Shown: positions 21,600-33,939, counted from the stretch's first letter. The stretch: DNA of 64,000 bases from Eonycteris spelaea (GCA_003508835.1 PUFA01000105.1:558001-622000), one strand, 5' to 3'. The notes: generated by a model not told the origin, from the letters alone. Numbers and translations: made by a program.

Positions 21600-24500
21600 G
21601 AAGAAAAATACACGACATACAAAAAAACCAAAACAAAATGGTTGACGTAAATTTTACTTAATCAACAATTACAGTAAATGTGAATGGATTATATATACCA
21701 GTGAAAAGGCAGAGATAGGCAGAATGGATTTAAGAAAGAAAATATGATCCAACGATTTGCTATCTACAAACAACACACTTTAGGTTCAAAGACATAAATA
21801 AGTTGTAAGTAAAAGGATGAAAAAAGATATACCATGAAACAGTATCAAAACAAAAAAAAAAAAAAACTGGAGTGGCTCTACTAATACCATTCAAAATAAA
21901 CAAGACAAAAAGTATTACTAGAGTTTAAAAAAAGGACATTTTATGATAAGAGTGACAGATGTAATGATTATATACATATGTACCTAAAAAATCCCTCCAA
22001 ATACAGGAAGCAAAATCTGACAGACATGAAGGGAGACATAGAAAATTTAACAATAATATTTAATGACTTTAATACTCCACTTTCAGTATTGGGTAGGACA
22101 ACTAGGCAGAGGGTCAACATGGAAATCAAAGATTTGAACAACTATACCTTATAGTCATTTGTAGAAAATATCACCTGCAATGGTAGAATAACCATTCTTC
22201 TCAAGTGTACAAAGAACATTCTCCAGGAATGTTCCTATCCCAGTTTATGAAAAAGTCTCAATATGCAGTAGTCCCCCTTATCTGTGATTTCACTTCTGCA
22301 ATATCAGTTACAGTCATCCTTGGTCCAAAAATATTAAATGGAAAATTCCAGAAATAGCAATTCATCAATTTTAAATTATGTGCTGTTCTGAGTAATGTGA
22401 TAAAATCTCACACTGTCCTGCTCACACCCGGGATGTGACTCATTCCTTTGTTCAGCATATCTAAGTTGTGGAAGCTATCTGTCAGTCACTTAGTACCTGT
22501 CTCGGTGATCAGATCAACTGTCGGGGTATCACAGTGCTTTTGTTCAAGTCACCCTTATTTTCCTTAATAATAGCCTCAAACTGCAGGCATAATGATGCTG
22601 GCAATGTGGATATGCCAAAAAGAAGTGATAAAGTGCTTTCTTTAAGTGAAAAGGTATGCAGACCAAGGAAAAATATAGTGTATGTAGGATTTGGTACTGT
22701 CTTTGGTTTCAGGCAGCTGTTGGGCATCTTGAAACATATTTCCCCATGGATAAGGGTGGACTACTTTATTTAAAAGATTTGAAATCATGAAAAATATATT
22801 TGCCAACCAAAATAGAATTAAATTAGGAATTAATAACAGAAAACATTTGGGAAAATTTAAAAGTGTGAAAATTCAATAACACTCTTTTAAATAACTAATG
22901 AGTCAAAGAAGAAATTGCTATAAAAATTGGAAAATATTTTGAGACAAATGGAAACAAAAATACAATCTACCAACACATATGGAGTGCAGCTAAAGCAGTG
23001 TTTAGAGGGAAATTTATAGTCATTAACATACGTTAACAAAAAATCTCAAAGCAGTAACTGAATCATTTATCTTAAACTAGAAAAACAAAACAATTAAAGC
23101 AGAAAAAAATAGAACAGAAATAAATTAAATACAGAATAGAAAACCAATAGAATAGTAAATCAATGAAATAAAAATTTGTTTTTTTGTAAGTCAACAAAAT
23201 TGACAAAACTTTAAATAGACTAAATAAGAAAAAAAAGACTGAAATTACTTAATAAGGAATGAGAGGATATCACTATTGACTTCAAAATAAATAAAGGTTA
23301 TAAGAGAATGCTGTAAATAAATGTATGTCAACAAATTAAATAATTTAGATGAAATGGATAAATTACTAAAAAGATACAAACTACTGAAATTGAATCAAAA
23401 TGTACAAAAATCTGAATAGACCTATAACAAGCAAAATTGAATTAGTAATTAAAAGCACTTCAACAAAGACAGGCCCGAATGTCTTCACTTGTGAATTCTA
23501 CCAAACATTTAAAGAAGAATTAATATCAATCCTTTATAAACCCTTTAAAAAAACAATAAGAGGAAATAATACTTACAAACTCATTCTATATGGTTAGTAT
23601 TACTGTTTCACCGAAACCAGACAAAATCATCATGATAAAACTACATACCAATATCCATTATGAATATTACTGCAAAAATCCTAAGCAGAACATCAGCAAA
23701 CCAAATCCAGCAATATATAAAAAGGATTATACACCACAACTAAGTCGTATTTATCCTAAAAATGCAGCAGTGTTTAACCTTTGAAATCAATCAGTGTAAT
23801 AAACTAAATTAATAAAATAAAGGGTAAAAAACACATCATCCTAACAGATGTAGAAAAAAGCATTTGATAAACTCCAAAATTCTTTTGTGATAAAACAATG
23901 AACAAACTAGGAGTAGAGAACTTCTTCAACCTGATAAGGGGCATCTACAGAAGATCCACGCTAACATCATACTACTTTGATGAAAGATGGAATACCTTTC
24001 TCCAAAGATAAAAAAACAAAAACAAAAAAAGGAAGCTGTTCTTGCCATTTCTATTAAACCTGTACTGAAAATTCTAGCCAGGGCAATTAAGCAAGAAACA
24101 GAAATAAAGGGCATCTGATTTGCAAAAGTACAGCAGTCTTTATCTGCAAATAATTTTGTATATAATTCTGTATAAAGAATCTACAAAAAAGGACCCTAAA
24201 AATATTTGAATAAATAAGTTCAGCAATGTAGCAGATGAAGGATAATAGTCAAAAAATCAATTATGTTTTGATACACTGATAAAAACAATTTTAAAATAAA
24301 ATTTAAAAACAATTTCATTTGCAATAGAATCAAGAAGAGGAAAATTTAGGAATTAATTTAACAAAAGAAATGTAAGACATATACTGAAATCTACATTGTT
24401 AGAAGTAATTAAGAAAGATCTAAGTAAATGGAAAGGTATCTCTGTTCATGAATCTGAAGACTTAACATTGTTAAGATGGCAGCACTCCCTAAATTATACA

Positions 24501-25400
24501 TTCAGTACAACCCTATCAAAGTCCCAGTTTTTAAATATTTTTGCAGAAATTGACACGCTGATTTTAAACTTCTATAGAAATGCAAAGGATCCAGAATATT
24601 CAAAGCAATCTTGAAAAGGAAGAATAAAGTTGGGAACTAATGCTTTGCTACTTAAAAACCTACTCCAAAACTATAGTAATCAAGTCAGTATGGTGGGATA
24701 AGGATAGATATATTCATCCATGGAATGTATTGAGAATCCAGAAATAACCCCTACATTTATGGTCAATTTAGTTTTGACTAGGGTACCTAAACATTTATGG
24801 AGGGGGAGAGACAGAATACTCTTTTAAATGAATGGTGCTTGGACAACTGGATATCCACATGCAAAAGTGTAAATTTGATTCCCACCTCATACCATACACA
24901 CAAATGATTCAAATTGTATCATAGACTTAAATGTCAGAGCTGAAACTTTAAAACTACTAGAATACAACGTAGGGATAAATCTTTCTGACCTTCAGTTAGA
25001 CAATGGTTTCATAGATATGACATCATAAACAGAAGTGGCAAAGAAAAAATATTGATGATTTTGACTTTATCAAAATGGACACTTTTAAGCTTTCAACACC
25101 ATCAAGAAAGTGAAAATATTATTTGTAAAATGAGAGAGAATATTTATAAATCATATGTCTGATAAGGAATTTGTATCCAGAATATGTAAAGGACTCTTAT
25201 AACTCAATAAAACACACATCATCAAATTGAAAAATAGGCAAAGGGTTTGAATAGACTCCTCCAAAGAAGATACACAGATTGGCAAAAGATACTCATACCC
25301 TTAGTCACTAGGGAAATGCAAAGCAAATCATACCCATGATGATTGCTGAAATAAAAATGATGGAAAATAATATCTTGGAAAGAATGTGGAGAAGTTGGAA
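21600..25400 (+). pseudogene. L1 ORF2 remnant (endonuclease and reverse transcriptase)
   Basis: ORF2 encodes the endonuclease and reverse transcriptase for target-primed insertion. Only islands of frame remain: for example 23,400-23,597 (reverse transcriptase region, with [16 protein letters not shown] start and a later YQTFKEELI) and 24,396-24,614 (C-terminal part, DLSKWKGISV and later FAEIDTLILNFYRNAKD, as in the segment after the reverse transcriptase). The endonuclease part is split by the Tigger insertion at 22,266-22,766. Numerous stops and frameshifts. Confidence 0.75.
22266..22766 (+). mobile_element. Tigger-type (pogo-like) DNA transposon, internally deleted
   Basis: Terminal inverted repeats are visible: cagtagtcccccttatct at the left and, at the right, ggataagggtggactact, whose reverse complement matches it with few changes. 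The flanks fit a TA target (tg at the left, mutated from ta; ta at 22,767-22,768). Inside is the Tigger 5' portion (tctcggtgatcagatcaact, tttgttcaagtcacccttat) and a trace of the transposase start region at about 22,570-22,655. About 2 kb of the autonomous element is missing. It interrupts the L1 ORF2 at the endonuclease part. Confidence 0.85.
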
Positions 25401-26079
25401 GCCTCATACATTGCTGGTGGGAATGGAAAATGGTGAAGCTACTTTGGAAAACAGTTTTGACAGTTCTTTAAACTGCTAAACAGAGTTTTTATATAAATCA
25501 GCAATTTCACTCCTAGGTATATATTCAAGAGGAATGACACTCTATATCCACCAAAACTTGTACATGAACATTCATAGCAGATTTATTCATAGTCAAAAGT
25601 AGAAATACTTAAATACCACTCATGAATGACTAAACAAACTTGGTGTATTCATTCTATGAAGTTTTCTCAGTAATAAAAATAGGAAAATATTGGTAGATGT
25701 TACAACATTGGTGAAACTTGAAAGTATCTTGCTAAATGAAAGATGCCAGTCACCACAGGTCCCTATTTGTATGATTCTATGAATGTGAAATGTCTAGAAA
25801 GGCAAGTACCTAGGGGCAGAAAGTAAATTCATGATTGCCTAGGGTTAGAGCAGAGTTGGAGAGAAGGAATCGGGCAGGACAGCTAATGTGTATGAGGTTT
25901 CTTTTTGGACTGTTGAAATGTTTTAAATTAATTGTGGTTATGATTGCATAACTCTTAATATAGTAAAAACTACTCAACCGTGCACTTTAAGTGGGTGACT
26001 TTTATATTATGTGAAATGTTTCTCAATAAAGCAATAAAAAATGACCTAGAATTCCAATTCCTACAGACACTTCTTTTCA

Positions 26080-26215
26080 TATGTATAGTGAGCCTTTGTG
26101 GAGTTAAATGGCTTGTCCGATGTTATATGTGTACGATGTGACAGACGCAGGAGAGAAACTAAATCTGTCTAACATTGGAATTTGTGTTCTTAACTCTATA
26201 TAGATCTTTATAGGC
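26080..26215 (-). mobile_element. MIR-like SINE fragment, antisense
   Basis: Phrases such as tggagttaaatggcttgtcc, gatgttatatgtgtacgatg, aactaaatctgtct and gtgttcttaactctatat correspond to the 5' half of antisense MIR. Confidence 0.5.
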
Positions 26216-27679
26216 AAAAAGATTTTAATTAACTGAGATTACTATTTCATGCAGAGTTGCAAAATGCTGAGTGATTTAGAAATAGCCTTTGATGCCTATA
26301 AAAGTATGCTAATGATTAAAAGGAAATTGATATAATTATAAATCAAGTCTGCTAAACAAAAATAGATATTCCTTTTCCCCACCTATATGATTTAGATTCT
26401 CTGTTCCACATTTCTTTCCACATTGATAGCGTTTGATCCCAAAACATTTTTTAAAGTTAAAAGACTATGTAATAAAGGTTTTCCAACTAGATAGATGTTT
26501 GTGAGGGTGTGTGCATGCATGGGATGTGAAACATAGGTTTATATATATTTGTAAATACCTTTAGCATTCAGTAGAATGTTGTATACGTGGAGGACCATCA
26601 GTGGTCCTTCCTGTTTGTACCATTAAGAACATATTTGACGGCCTCGATTTCAGGCTCTCTTTTAGCTCATCAGCCATTTCATCTGTGTCTCTTAGAACAT
26701 TTCCTCATATAGCAAATGTGATAGGCAAATTGCCTATGGATGATTCTTTGGTCGCACCTTGAGCTTCAAATGTTTGAACAAGGACCTTGGAAAGTATTTC
26801 CGTAAGGATGGGGATATAGTCAGTGGAAGAGAAGGAGAAGCAGCCTCAGAGGCAAGAGCATTATCATAGCCAGACTACGGGTACTTATTGAGTGCTCACC
26901 TTGACAATATAGAAAAAGAAAAAATTGAGAAAAACAAAGTAGGCAGGCAATTTACCTGCGCAAAAATATTTTACTTTGGAGATTAATGGGGAGAGCCTTT
27001 TCAGTAGATATGAGAAAAATAGACAGATTGCAGTGGATTGTGAGTACTGGAGATAATGATCCTATGAATTGACGGTGAAAGGAAATAACCTTCACGAACT
27101 ATAAGGACAAAATATTCTGCGATGTGCTTTTCAGGCCAGAAACACAAAGGACGTTTAAGCAAAATGGAAGGAGAAAAATAAAAAAGATAGGAATCGCAGA
27201 TCCTGGTTGGAGCCAGTTTGGAGGATATGTTAGCAAGGCCATGACCAAGGGTTTGATTGTCATCCAGGCCAGTTAGACTTACATAATGAATGCCTTGTTT
27301 TTGGCTACAGCTGCACCTCTGACCTTGGATAACAATTTGACAATTGCATAACTTTTGACACAAGGAAAAAGTCCGGCAGGCAAGAGCTGTCAATGTTTTG
27401 TTGTAGAGCCATCTCAACACCCGAAAAGGAAACTTGGACCTATACCCTACAAAGTGAGCAGTAGAAATCCCACTAGATTTGGATTTAGAAAACTTGGATT
27501 GCAGTCTCTCTCTGTCATTTGTTCTCTTAATAATATCAGGACATTTCAGAATATTTGCGTTCTGATTGCTTTGTCTAGCTGAAGGTAGTATAAAAATCCT
27601 CACCGAGGCAATCTACCCTGTCTTTTAATAAAAATATACCTGGAATGATAGGGAAGAAGCAGTCATCCTGATTCACTAT
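26216..27679. other. unrecognised sequence with one 200-codon open frame
   Basis: No repeat family is clear. The minus-strand frame at 27,001-27,603 is the longest non-repetitive open frame in the window, with scattered cysteines and no domain I recognise. It lacks splice or poly-A context, and part of it overlaps sequence that may be a diverged MIR (about 27,470-27,530). I treat it as probably non-coding. Confidence 0.35.
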
Positions 27680-27918
27680 TTGTTTATTCATTTAACAAAA
27701 TATTTATTAAGTGTCTTTTATCTTTTGGACACAAATGAGATTAAGAGGGCATGTAATTGATAATAGACAGAATCCCAGGGAAACAAATAGAAAACAAGTT
27801 AACAATAGATGAACAAGACTTTTAAGGATTGTGATGTTTTATAAAAGCAATAAGGTAGGTAATGCATTTGAGTGACCGAGGGCAGTCTCTGTAGAGAGAG
27901 TGGCCTTGACAGGCTTCT

Positions 27919-28350
27919 CTCTTAGTTTGGGTTACTCTGGAAACAGACTCTGAGATAAGAATTTGAGTCTTTTATTTGGGAGGTAATCGTGGAATTATGG
28001 AAGGGCAGTGGGTGAGAGAGACAGGGAAGGAGAAGAGCCAGCCAAGGGTGTTTTATCAACTATGTTATCACTTGGGTGTCTGCAGCTAAACCCCCATGGG
28101 GCATTCATGAAAATAGTCTTGAACAGGTGAGTTATCCCACATGAGGGAGCAACCGTCAGTTATTGGTTGAGAGTTGCCGGGGGCCAGGTGGAAGGCCTAA
28201 ATGAAGGCATTCGTTGGCATCTTCTGCCTGCTGCACATGTGGCCAGAATAAAACCCTCAGCTAAAGAAATGCAGGTGAAGGCAGGTGGAAGTCAGGCCAG
28301 CATGGTAGGGGTGACGGGGTATGGCTGGTACGACGAAGTCTATCATAGCT
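27919..28350 (-). mobile_element. ERVL-like LTR, antisense, inside the L2
   Basis: On the minus strand the element ends with an AATAAA signal (plus-strand tttatt at 27,971-27,976) followed by a segment that closes in agtaacccaaactaag, a typical ERVL LTR 3' end. The opposite boundary is set by where the L2 text resumes (gatgacatttcatagatatt at about 28,358). No internal retroviral part is present, so this is a solitary LTR. Sub-family not assigned. Confidence 0.5.
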
Positions 28351-29261
28351 TTAGCAGATGACATTTCATAGATATTTGAGGGTTGAGAATGATGCCACCA
28401 CCTGACGAGCTGCAAGAGGTACATTCCTGGCAGAGGAAAGAGCAAGTGGATAGGTCGAGAGGTAGGAAAGGATTGATGTACTTGAGATTGAAAGATAGGC
28501 CAATGTGGCTATATGTTGAAAATTAGGGGAAATTTCTATGTAATGAAATAGGAAAATCCAGATTATGTGGGACATTAAAAGAACAAAGAAACAGGGTTTA
28601 GGAGTTATTCCAAGAGCAAAGAAGACCAATTAAAAATTTTATGCAAGGAAATGACATTTAAAAAAATCACTTTGGCTTTTTCTATTGGCTTCATGAATAA
28701 GAAAAGGGCAAGAGCGGACAAGGATGGTGGCAGTGAGGATGGAAAGAGGTGAATGGGTTTGATATTTGAAGAAAATGGCTATAAATAGGATGCAAGAGAC
28801 ATGCTTTAATAAGATGGTAAAAGAAGTGGAAGATATAGAGATGACTTAGACTTTGGTTTGAGCAACCAGGCAGATAGTGGTGCCATTTCCTAAGATAGTG
28901 AAGACAGGGGCAGGAAGAATTTGGGCAACAATTATGTTCATTTGTAATGTCAGTTGGACATCCAGCTGGAGGTATGGAGAAGGCATTTGATGGATGAATC
29001 TAGAATCCAAGAGAGAACTGAATTTGACATATGAATTTGGGAGTCACCAACATATAGTTGACTTTAGAATTGTGGAGCTGGAATAGCTCACCCAGGGAGA
29101 GAGTAGTGACAGAAAAGAGGAGAGGTTTGTACACTATTACTTAAGGAGCACAAGCAATTAACAGTCAGTTGGAGGAGGAGGAATCAGCAATGGAGACTAA
29201 GAAAGAAGGGCCTATGAGGTAGGGAGAGAAATGGGAGTGTGCTGTCATGGATACTCTATTG

Positions 29262-29585
29262 ATCAATGCATTTTGGAGTCAAGTGATGGCTAAAAAAATT
29301 CTTACTTGGCTTAAGCCAAAGAAGGAATTTATTGAAAAAAATCAAAAAAATGAAAAATCAAAGACTATCCAGCTTCAGGCATGGCTAGATATAAATGCAA
29401 AAATGATGTCATTTATTATTTTTTGGCACCATTTTCCTTTTTTCTACTTTCTTCTGAGGCAGGCTCTTTCTGTGTGGTCACGATATGTTCTTCTGACTTA
29501 CAAATTCCAATGGTAAGAGAGTTTCTCTTTTCCAACACCCATCCTTGAACCAATGATTGTGGTCAGGAAACGTGAAAAATAGACT
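29262..29585 (+). mobile_element. ancient interspersed repeat (family Y), copy 1
   Basis: Signature: cttggcttaagccaaagaag, gaatttattg, ccagcttcaggcatggctag, tctgaggcaggctctttctg, tccttgaaccaatgattgtg and gtcagg. I know this text as a common old mammalian repeat but cannot name it safely. A second copy lies at 34,740-35,170 in the same orientation. It interrupts the antisense L2. Confidence 0.5.
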
Positions 29586-29587
29586 AA

Positions 29588-29800
29588 CACAGTGATTAAT
29601 GGCATGATTTTCAACTCAGCTCCATTATTTGTTAGTTGTATGAACTTGGACTAGTCAATCATTCTGTGGTTAAGTTGCGTTAGCACTAAAATGTGGCTGA
29701 AATAGTACATACCTTATAAAATTATTATGAATATTAGGTGAGTTAATCTCTAGTGTTAAGAACAATATCTTGAATGTAGTAAACACTACGTGCTATTATG
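29588..29800 (+). mobile_element. MIR SINE, sense
   Basis: Phrases acagtgattaatggcatgat, ttgttagttgtatgaacttg, taagttgcgttagcactaaa, atagtacataccttataaaa and gtagtaaacactacgtgcta follow the full sense MIR. Confidence 0.75.
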
Positions 29801-30380
29801 TTTTGATTGTCTAGGGCTAGAGTAGGGGGCCATTCTCTATTTGAAATGGCAGAACCAAGAGAAGGAGATGGGTACAAAATCAGGATATTGTTAACAGGAT
29901 GGAGAGTGGATCTTAGTGAAAGAAATTAAATAGACATCCACTAAGGAAGCAGAAACCAGAAGAAGGGTTTAAGTAGCAGGCATAGAAAACTGGGTGAGAG
30001 ATATTAAACTATGTTTATATCCAATAGCAACAGCCCAACTGATAACATAGGATGCGCAGAAGGGATAAATGAAGAAGTCGAGTTTTAGAAGCAAGAGGTG
30101 ATGCTTTTCAGATCTCAGGTGGAAGAAATGGCCTTCGGTTACACAGGGCATTTCTTCTGATGTAACACCGGAGAAGGTGGAGAAGAGGAGGATGTGTGCA
30201 GGTAGCTTTACCCCTCTGGTTGAGGAAATAGGAGGCGTTTTTCAAGGCCATCTTTTAGAGCGAAGTCAAAATCAAGACGTCATCACCCGAGAATGAGTGT
30301 ATATTGGTGGGAGATAGATTCTGGGAAGTTTGAGGAGAGAGAGAAATTCTGTTGTAACCTGAGCAGGGCCAGGTGAGAGA

Positions 30381-30754
30381 GTAGATTGTCGTCGTGGGGT
30401 GTTGGGCTTGCTCTGCTGGTGGGGACTTTGCTGAGGCTGGAGACCTTTTCCAGGTTTGGTTATCACTGTAGACAAGTCCTGGGGTGTGTCAGGGAAGTTC
30501 ATTATGTGGAGCAAGTGAAGAATTTTTCTGATCTTCTTTTGCTAATTTCTAAATTTACCTTTTATCGCTCAAATAATATTGTAAACTTCTTTCCCACCTC
30601 TGAGTTATCTTGCTGTCGCCTCCTTGCCCTTGCTACCTACATGAAGTTCGAAGCTTCTTTACTCTACTGCACGTTCAGGGTCTCACCCTCCCACATAGAA
30701 CTTGCGGGTGCTGAAAGGTGAGTCTTTTCTTTACATGATCAGAACATGAACCAT
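30381..30754. other. no recognised feature
   Basis: Unique-looking sequence. A plus-strand frame of 111 codons (30,386-30,721) starts in purine-rich L2-like sequence and has no recognised domain. Confidence 0.4.
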
Positions 30755-31205
30755 TTGTATTAGTCAATGTTCTCCAGAAAAATAGAACCAATAGGATATA
30801 TGTGATTTATTATGGAAATTAACTCTCATGCAGTTATGAGGGCTGAGAAGTCCCACGGTCTGCCATCTGTAAGCTGGAGAACCAGGAGAGATGGTATGAT
30901 TCAGTTCAAGTCCAAAGACGTGAGAACCAGAAGTGCCATTGACATCTAAGAGCAGGAGAAGATGGATGTCTCAGCTCAGACAGAGAGAACAAATTTTCTC
31001 TTCCTCTGCCTTTTCATTGTATTCAGGCCCTCAAAGGACTGGGTGGTGCCCACACAAATTGACGAGGGCCATCTTTATTCAGTCTATTGATTCAAATATT
31101 AATATCTTTCAGAACATCCTCATAGACATACCCAGAAATAATGGTTTACCAACTATCTGGACATCCTCAGCCCAGTCAAGTTGACACACAAGATTAGCCT
31201 TCATA
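30755..31205 (-). mobile_element. ancient interspersed repeat (family X), copy 2, antisense
   Basis: Signature on the plus strand: tagtcaatgttctccagaaa, aatagaaccaatagga, ggctgagaagtcccacggtc, gtaagctggagaaccaggag, tattcaggccctcaaaggac, caaatattaatatctttcag and ccagtcaagttgacacacaa. It is the reverse complement of the repeat at 7,313-7,915, with both ends represented. Confidence 0.65.
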
Positions 31206-33429
31206 CCATTTCTTTTGGGCTCACTTAGTCAGTTTCTGGATTTTTCTAGAAGGGAAATCCTTCCATGGGAAAGACTGGAATAGCTCCTGGGCAGAGAAGA
31301 TGAGTAGGCTTCATTCTCATGAAGGCTGAGATGATCTAGAGCAGTGACTTGGCTGCTCAGATAATTCATAAATACTATACATGTATAATTACATTGATAG
31401 GCGGTTCTTTGAAAATATGTATTCAAAAATATAAATCTGAATAGGGTATTATAAAGCAAAGCTAAAATGAAAACATTAAAATTTACTTAAATATATTTAA
31501 TTCACTAATGGTACCTTTTTGACTCATTAAAGTATTACTAATAATTGTTATTAAAAATAGTATATTTAGTGAGAGTAAGATGGATGAATATTATGTTTGG
31601 AATTAAACAGAGGTTTTTGGGCCCTGAAAGTACTTTTTATGAGTTCATTTTTTAACCTTAAATAGGCCCAGGGTTGTACTGGACTATATTTAACTTGGCT
31701 TTAGCCAAACTTTACCTTGAAGCCACAATCAATTAGTCCTGAAACTGCAAAGCAGGTTGGGTCGAAGCAGAAGATTGGCAAATCGGGCATAGGGGTTTTG
31801 AATCCAAGATTGTGATTTAATACGCCCCATACCTTTGCTATTCCACCATTTTTTTTCATTGCCAAAAGTCAGTTATTTCCTGAGCTAAAAGATTCCTCCA
31901 TGTCATTTACAAGCTCCATACAGTGTGTTGAGGCCGTTTGAGGTAAAATATGTTCCTTTCCCACTTTCCCACCCTTTTTGAGGCTATAATTACAAAGGTC
32001 AGGTAAGAATGAAAAAAGGCTTTATGATCTCTTTCCTCTCTCCACTTTTTAATCTTGTTAACGAGGCAGTAATAAAATATTGATTAAATGAGGTCGGGAT
32101 GGTTGGTGACTGTTTTTTATTTTTTCTTTTTAAAATCATTGATTATTTTATATTAGGGCAATGTGGGAGACCGCTCCAGGCTGTGGAACGGATTGTCACA
32201 TGCCTTTTAGCTCCATCGCTGATGAAAGTGATAACCATGAAGGCATGAATGAGTGAAGGACTCTTTTTTTTTTTTTTTATAATAAACATGGACATTGACT
32301 GTCAACTCCTTAATGGGGGACCTCTTCAAATGCAATGCATTTATATCAGCAATACTGTTGTTGCTCAAAACAGTTCTAATAAGTTCTATTTTTAAATTGC
32401 CTTTAGGACTTGTAAGAGCTACCCAGAGAAACCAGTGCTAGTATACTTTTAATATGTTCAAAGTATATATTTTTAACTAAGCTTGATTGCATATGATATT
32501 TCTACTTTGAAAAATTTAAACTATTTCTGAAAATGTCTGATACTCTCAAGAACATATGACAAGTTCTAAGCACAGTCCCAAATGAGACAGCTAAGCATTC
32601 TTGTTTGGACATAGAATTTAAGAGTTAGGGGAAAGGGATTTGAGCTATTTTCAGAGCTAAAGAGTTACATATGGGAGCCAGCCCTAACAGAGTCTGGCAA
32701 TTATTAGGTACTTAACAAATGCTGTGTTGTTTTTGGTGACAAATATGGTCACATTTACTTGTTTTCCCTTTCCCGTTTGCCCCTCCGATTCTAATGCCAC
32801 TCCACAGAGGCACTTGTGTGCTTTTTATTCTGCCATTCACTATTGGACTGCCCACCCTCTATTGGACTCTGGCTACTGGAGCTGCTTAGCCTCCCTGCCA
32901 CTCGGTGTGTCCAGAAGTACCTGGAAGTTACTGTCCTCCCAGGTGGCCATAGGTAGGGAGTATAAAAGTCCAGCTTCTTTTCCTCCTCAGACTTAAGACA
33001 CGCTCAGTGGGGACTTGGCCTGTAACCACATCCTGCCTTGTCCGGCTTCCCTCTTCCCCACTGGGGTTTCTCAGTAGAGGCCCATCTTAAGTGACTCACT
33101 TACGTAATGCATCCTCTCCCCAGGACCTGTTTCTGTACACAGCCATCCTCCTAATATTGACATTTTTATTTAAATCAGCAGCAATATTCAAATATTGCTA
33201 CCATGTAAATATTCACTGCAGAGACAATTTTATTTCCTTTCAGATTTTAAAAATTTTTCTTAGCGTTTCTTTTCATTTTATCATATGCCATTATCATAGC
33301 CTCACCATTTTTTCAAATGCTTATTTTATTGTCATCCTAATGAAGCCTCTTTGATCTAGGCTATATCCTTCCCCTAGCCATTCATCCCCTGCAACTGGTA
33401 TTCCTTAAACCTTTGCACGGCTTTTATTT
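31206..33429. other. mostly unrecognised sequence
   Basis: AT-rich and without clear repeats at 31,206-32,700. The part at 32,740-33,060 is more GC-rich and has a TATA-box-like gagtataaaagtcc near 32,958, followed by pyrimidine-rich text; it could be a diverged LTR but I cannot place it in a family. Confidence 0.35.
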
Positions 33430-33810
33430 CTGGATAGAGGCTCTTCACCCAGATCTTTATTTTTCATTTTTGAGATTTCAGCTAAAATGTAAGTTCCTCA
33501 GAGAGGTCTTTCCTGATTATCATAGGTAAGTAGATGACCCACCTCCAAAACTCCTCTATTACTTCTTATCTATGTTCTTTTGGTTTGTTTTCTTTCTAAC
33601 ACTTATCCCACTTTTTGAAACCACCTCATCTGATAAGTGTGTTTCTGTTTGTTTGCTTGTATCCAGCTCCACCCCTACCAGTGAAATATAAACTCTGTGA
33701 GTGATTGAAGGATTATTTCTGCTTGTTCATCAGTCTTTCCCTAATGGGTAGAACAACATCTTATCTGGGGAAGATACTTAGAGCATGTTGGTTAAGTGAA
33801 TGCATGAACT
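33430..33810 (+). mobile_element. L2 LINE 3' region, sense
   Basis: Has the sense L2 phrases ttcagctaaaatgtaagttc, ctcagagaggtctttcctga, cttatcccactttttgaaac, gtgaaatataaactctgtga and a gttggttaagtgaatgcatg end. A good, if diverged, 3' L2 copy. Confidence 0.75.
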
Positions 33811-33939
33811 GAAAGTGTAATGAAAAGTGAAAAGACCAGGCAGGGAACAGCTCTCAACAGCATGAGGACATTGGGGCGGAATGGACAAACCAAAGTGACA
33901 GTAACTAATAGTATTAAAAAAAAATCATCCTCTGCCTGA

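Larger units (their letters stand above)
19205..26036 (+). mobile_element. nearly full-length ancient L1 (L1M-like), sense
   Basis: The left end (gaacttctggaatggcagag) resembles the start of an old L1 5' UTR. About 1.3 kb of 5' region is followed by ORF1 remains (to 21,170), ORF2 remains (about 21,600-25,400) and a 3' UTR with gtggttatgattgcataact, gtgcactttaagtgggtga and a final ctcaataaagcaataaaaaa tail at about 26,036. Removing the Tigger insertion leaves about 6.3 kb, close to a complete L1. Both frames carry many stops and frameshifts, so it cannot be active. It is one of the oldest layers of the window, since a Tigger element has landed in it. Confidence 0.85.
27680..30380 (-). mobile_element. 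long L2 LINE, antisense, interrupted
   Basis: Starts with the antisense L2 3' end (ttcatttaacaaaatattta) and continues, after an LTR insertion, with caatgtggctatatg, atcactttggctttttct, gacaaggatggtggcagtga, ttggacatccagctggag, tatgaatttgggagtcacca, acatatagttgactt and gagactaagaaagaagggcc, all in antisense L2 order. Pieces from 29,820 to 30,380 appear to continue towards the L2 5' part. The element is about 1.7 kb of L2 once insertions are removed. L2 encodes a reverse transcriptase protein; no frame survives. Confidence 0.7.
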
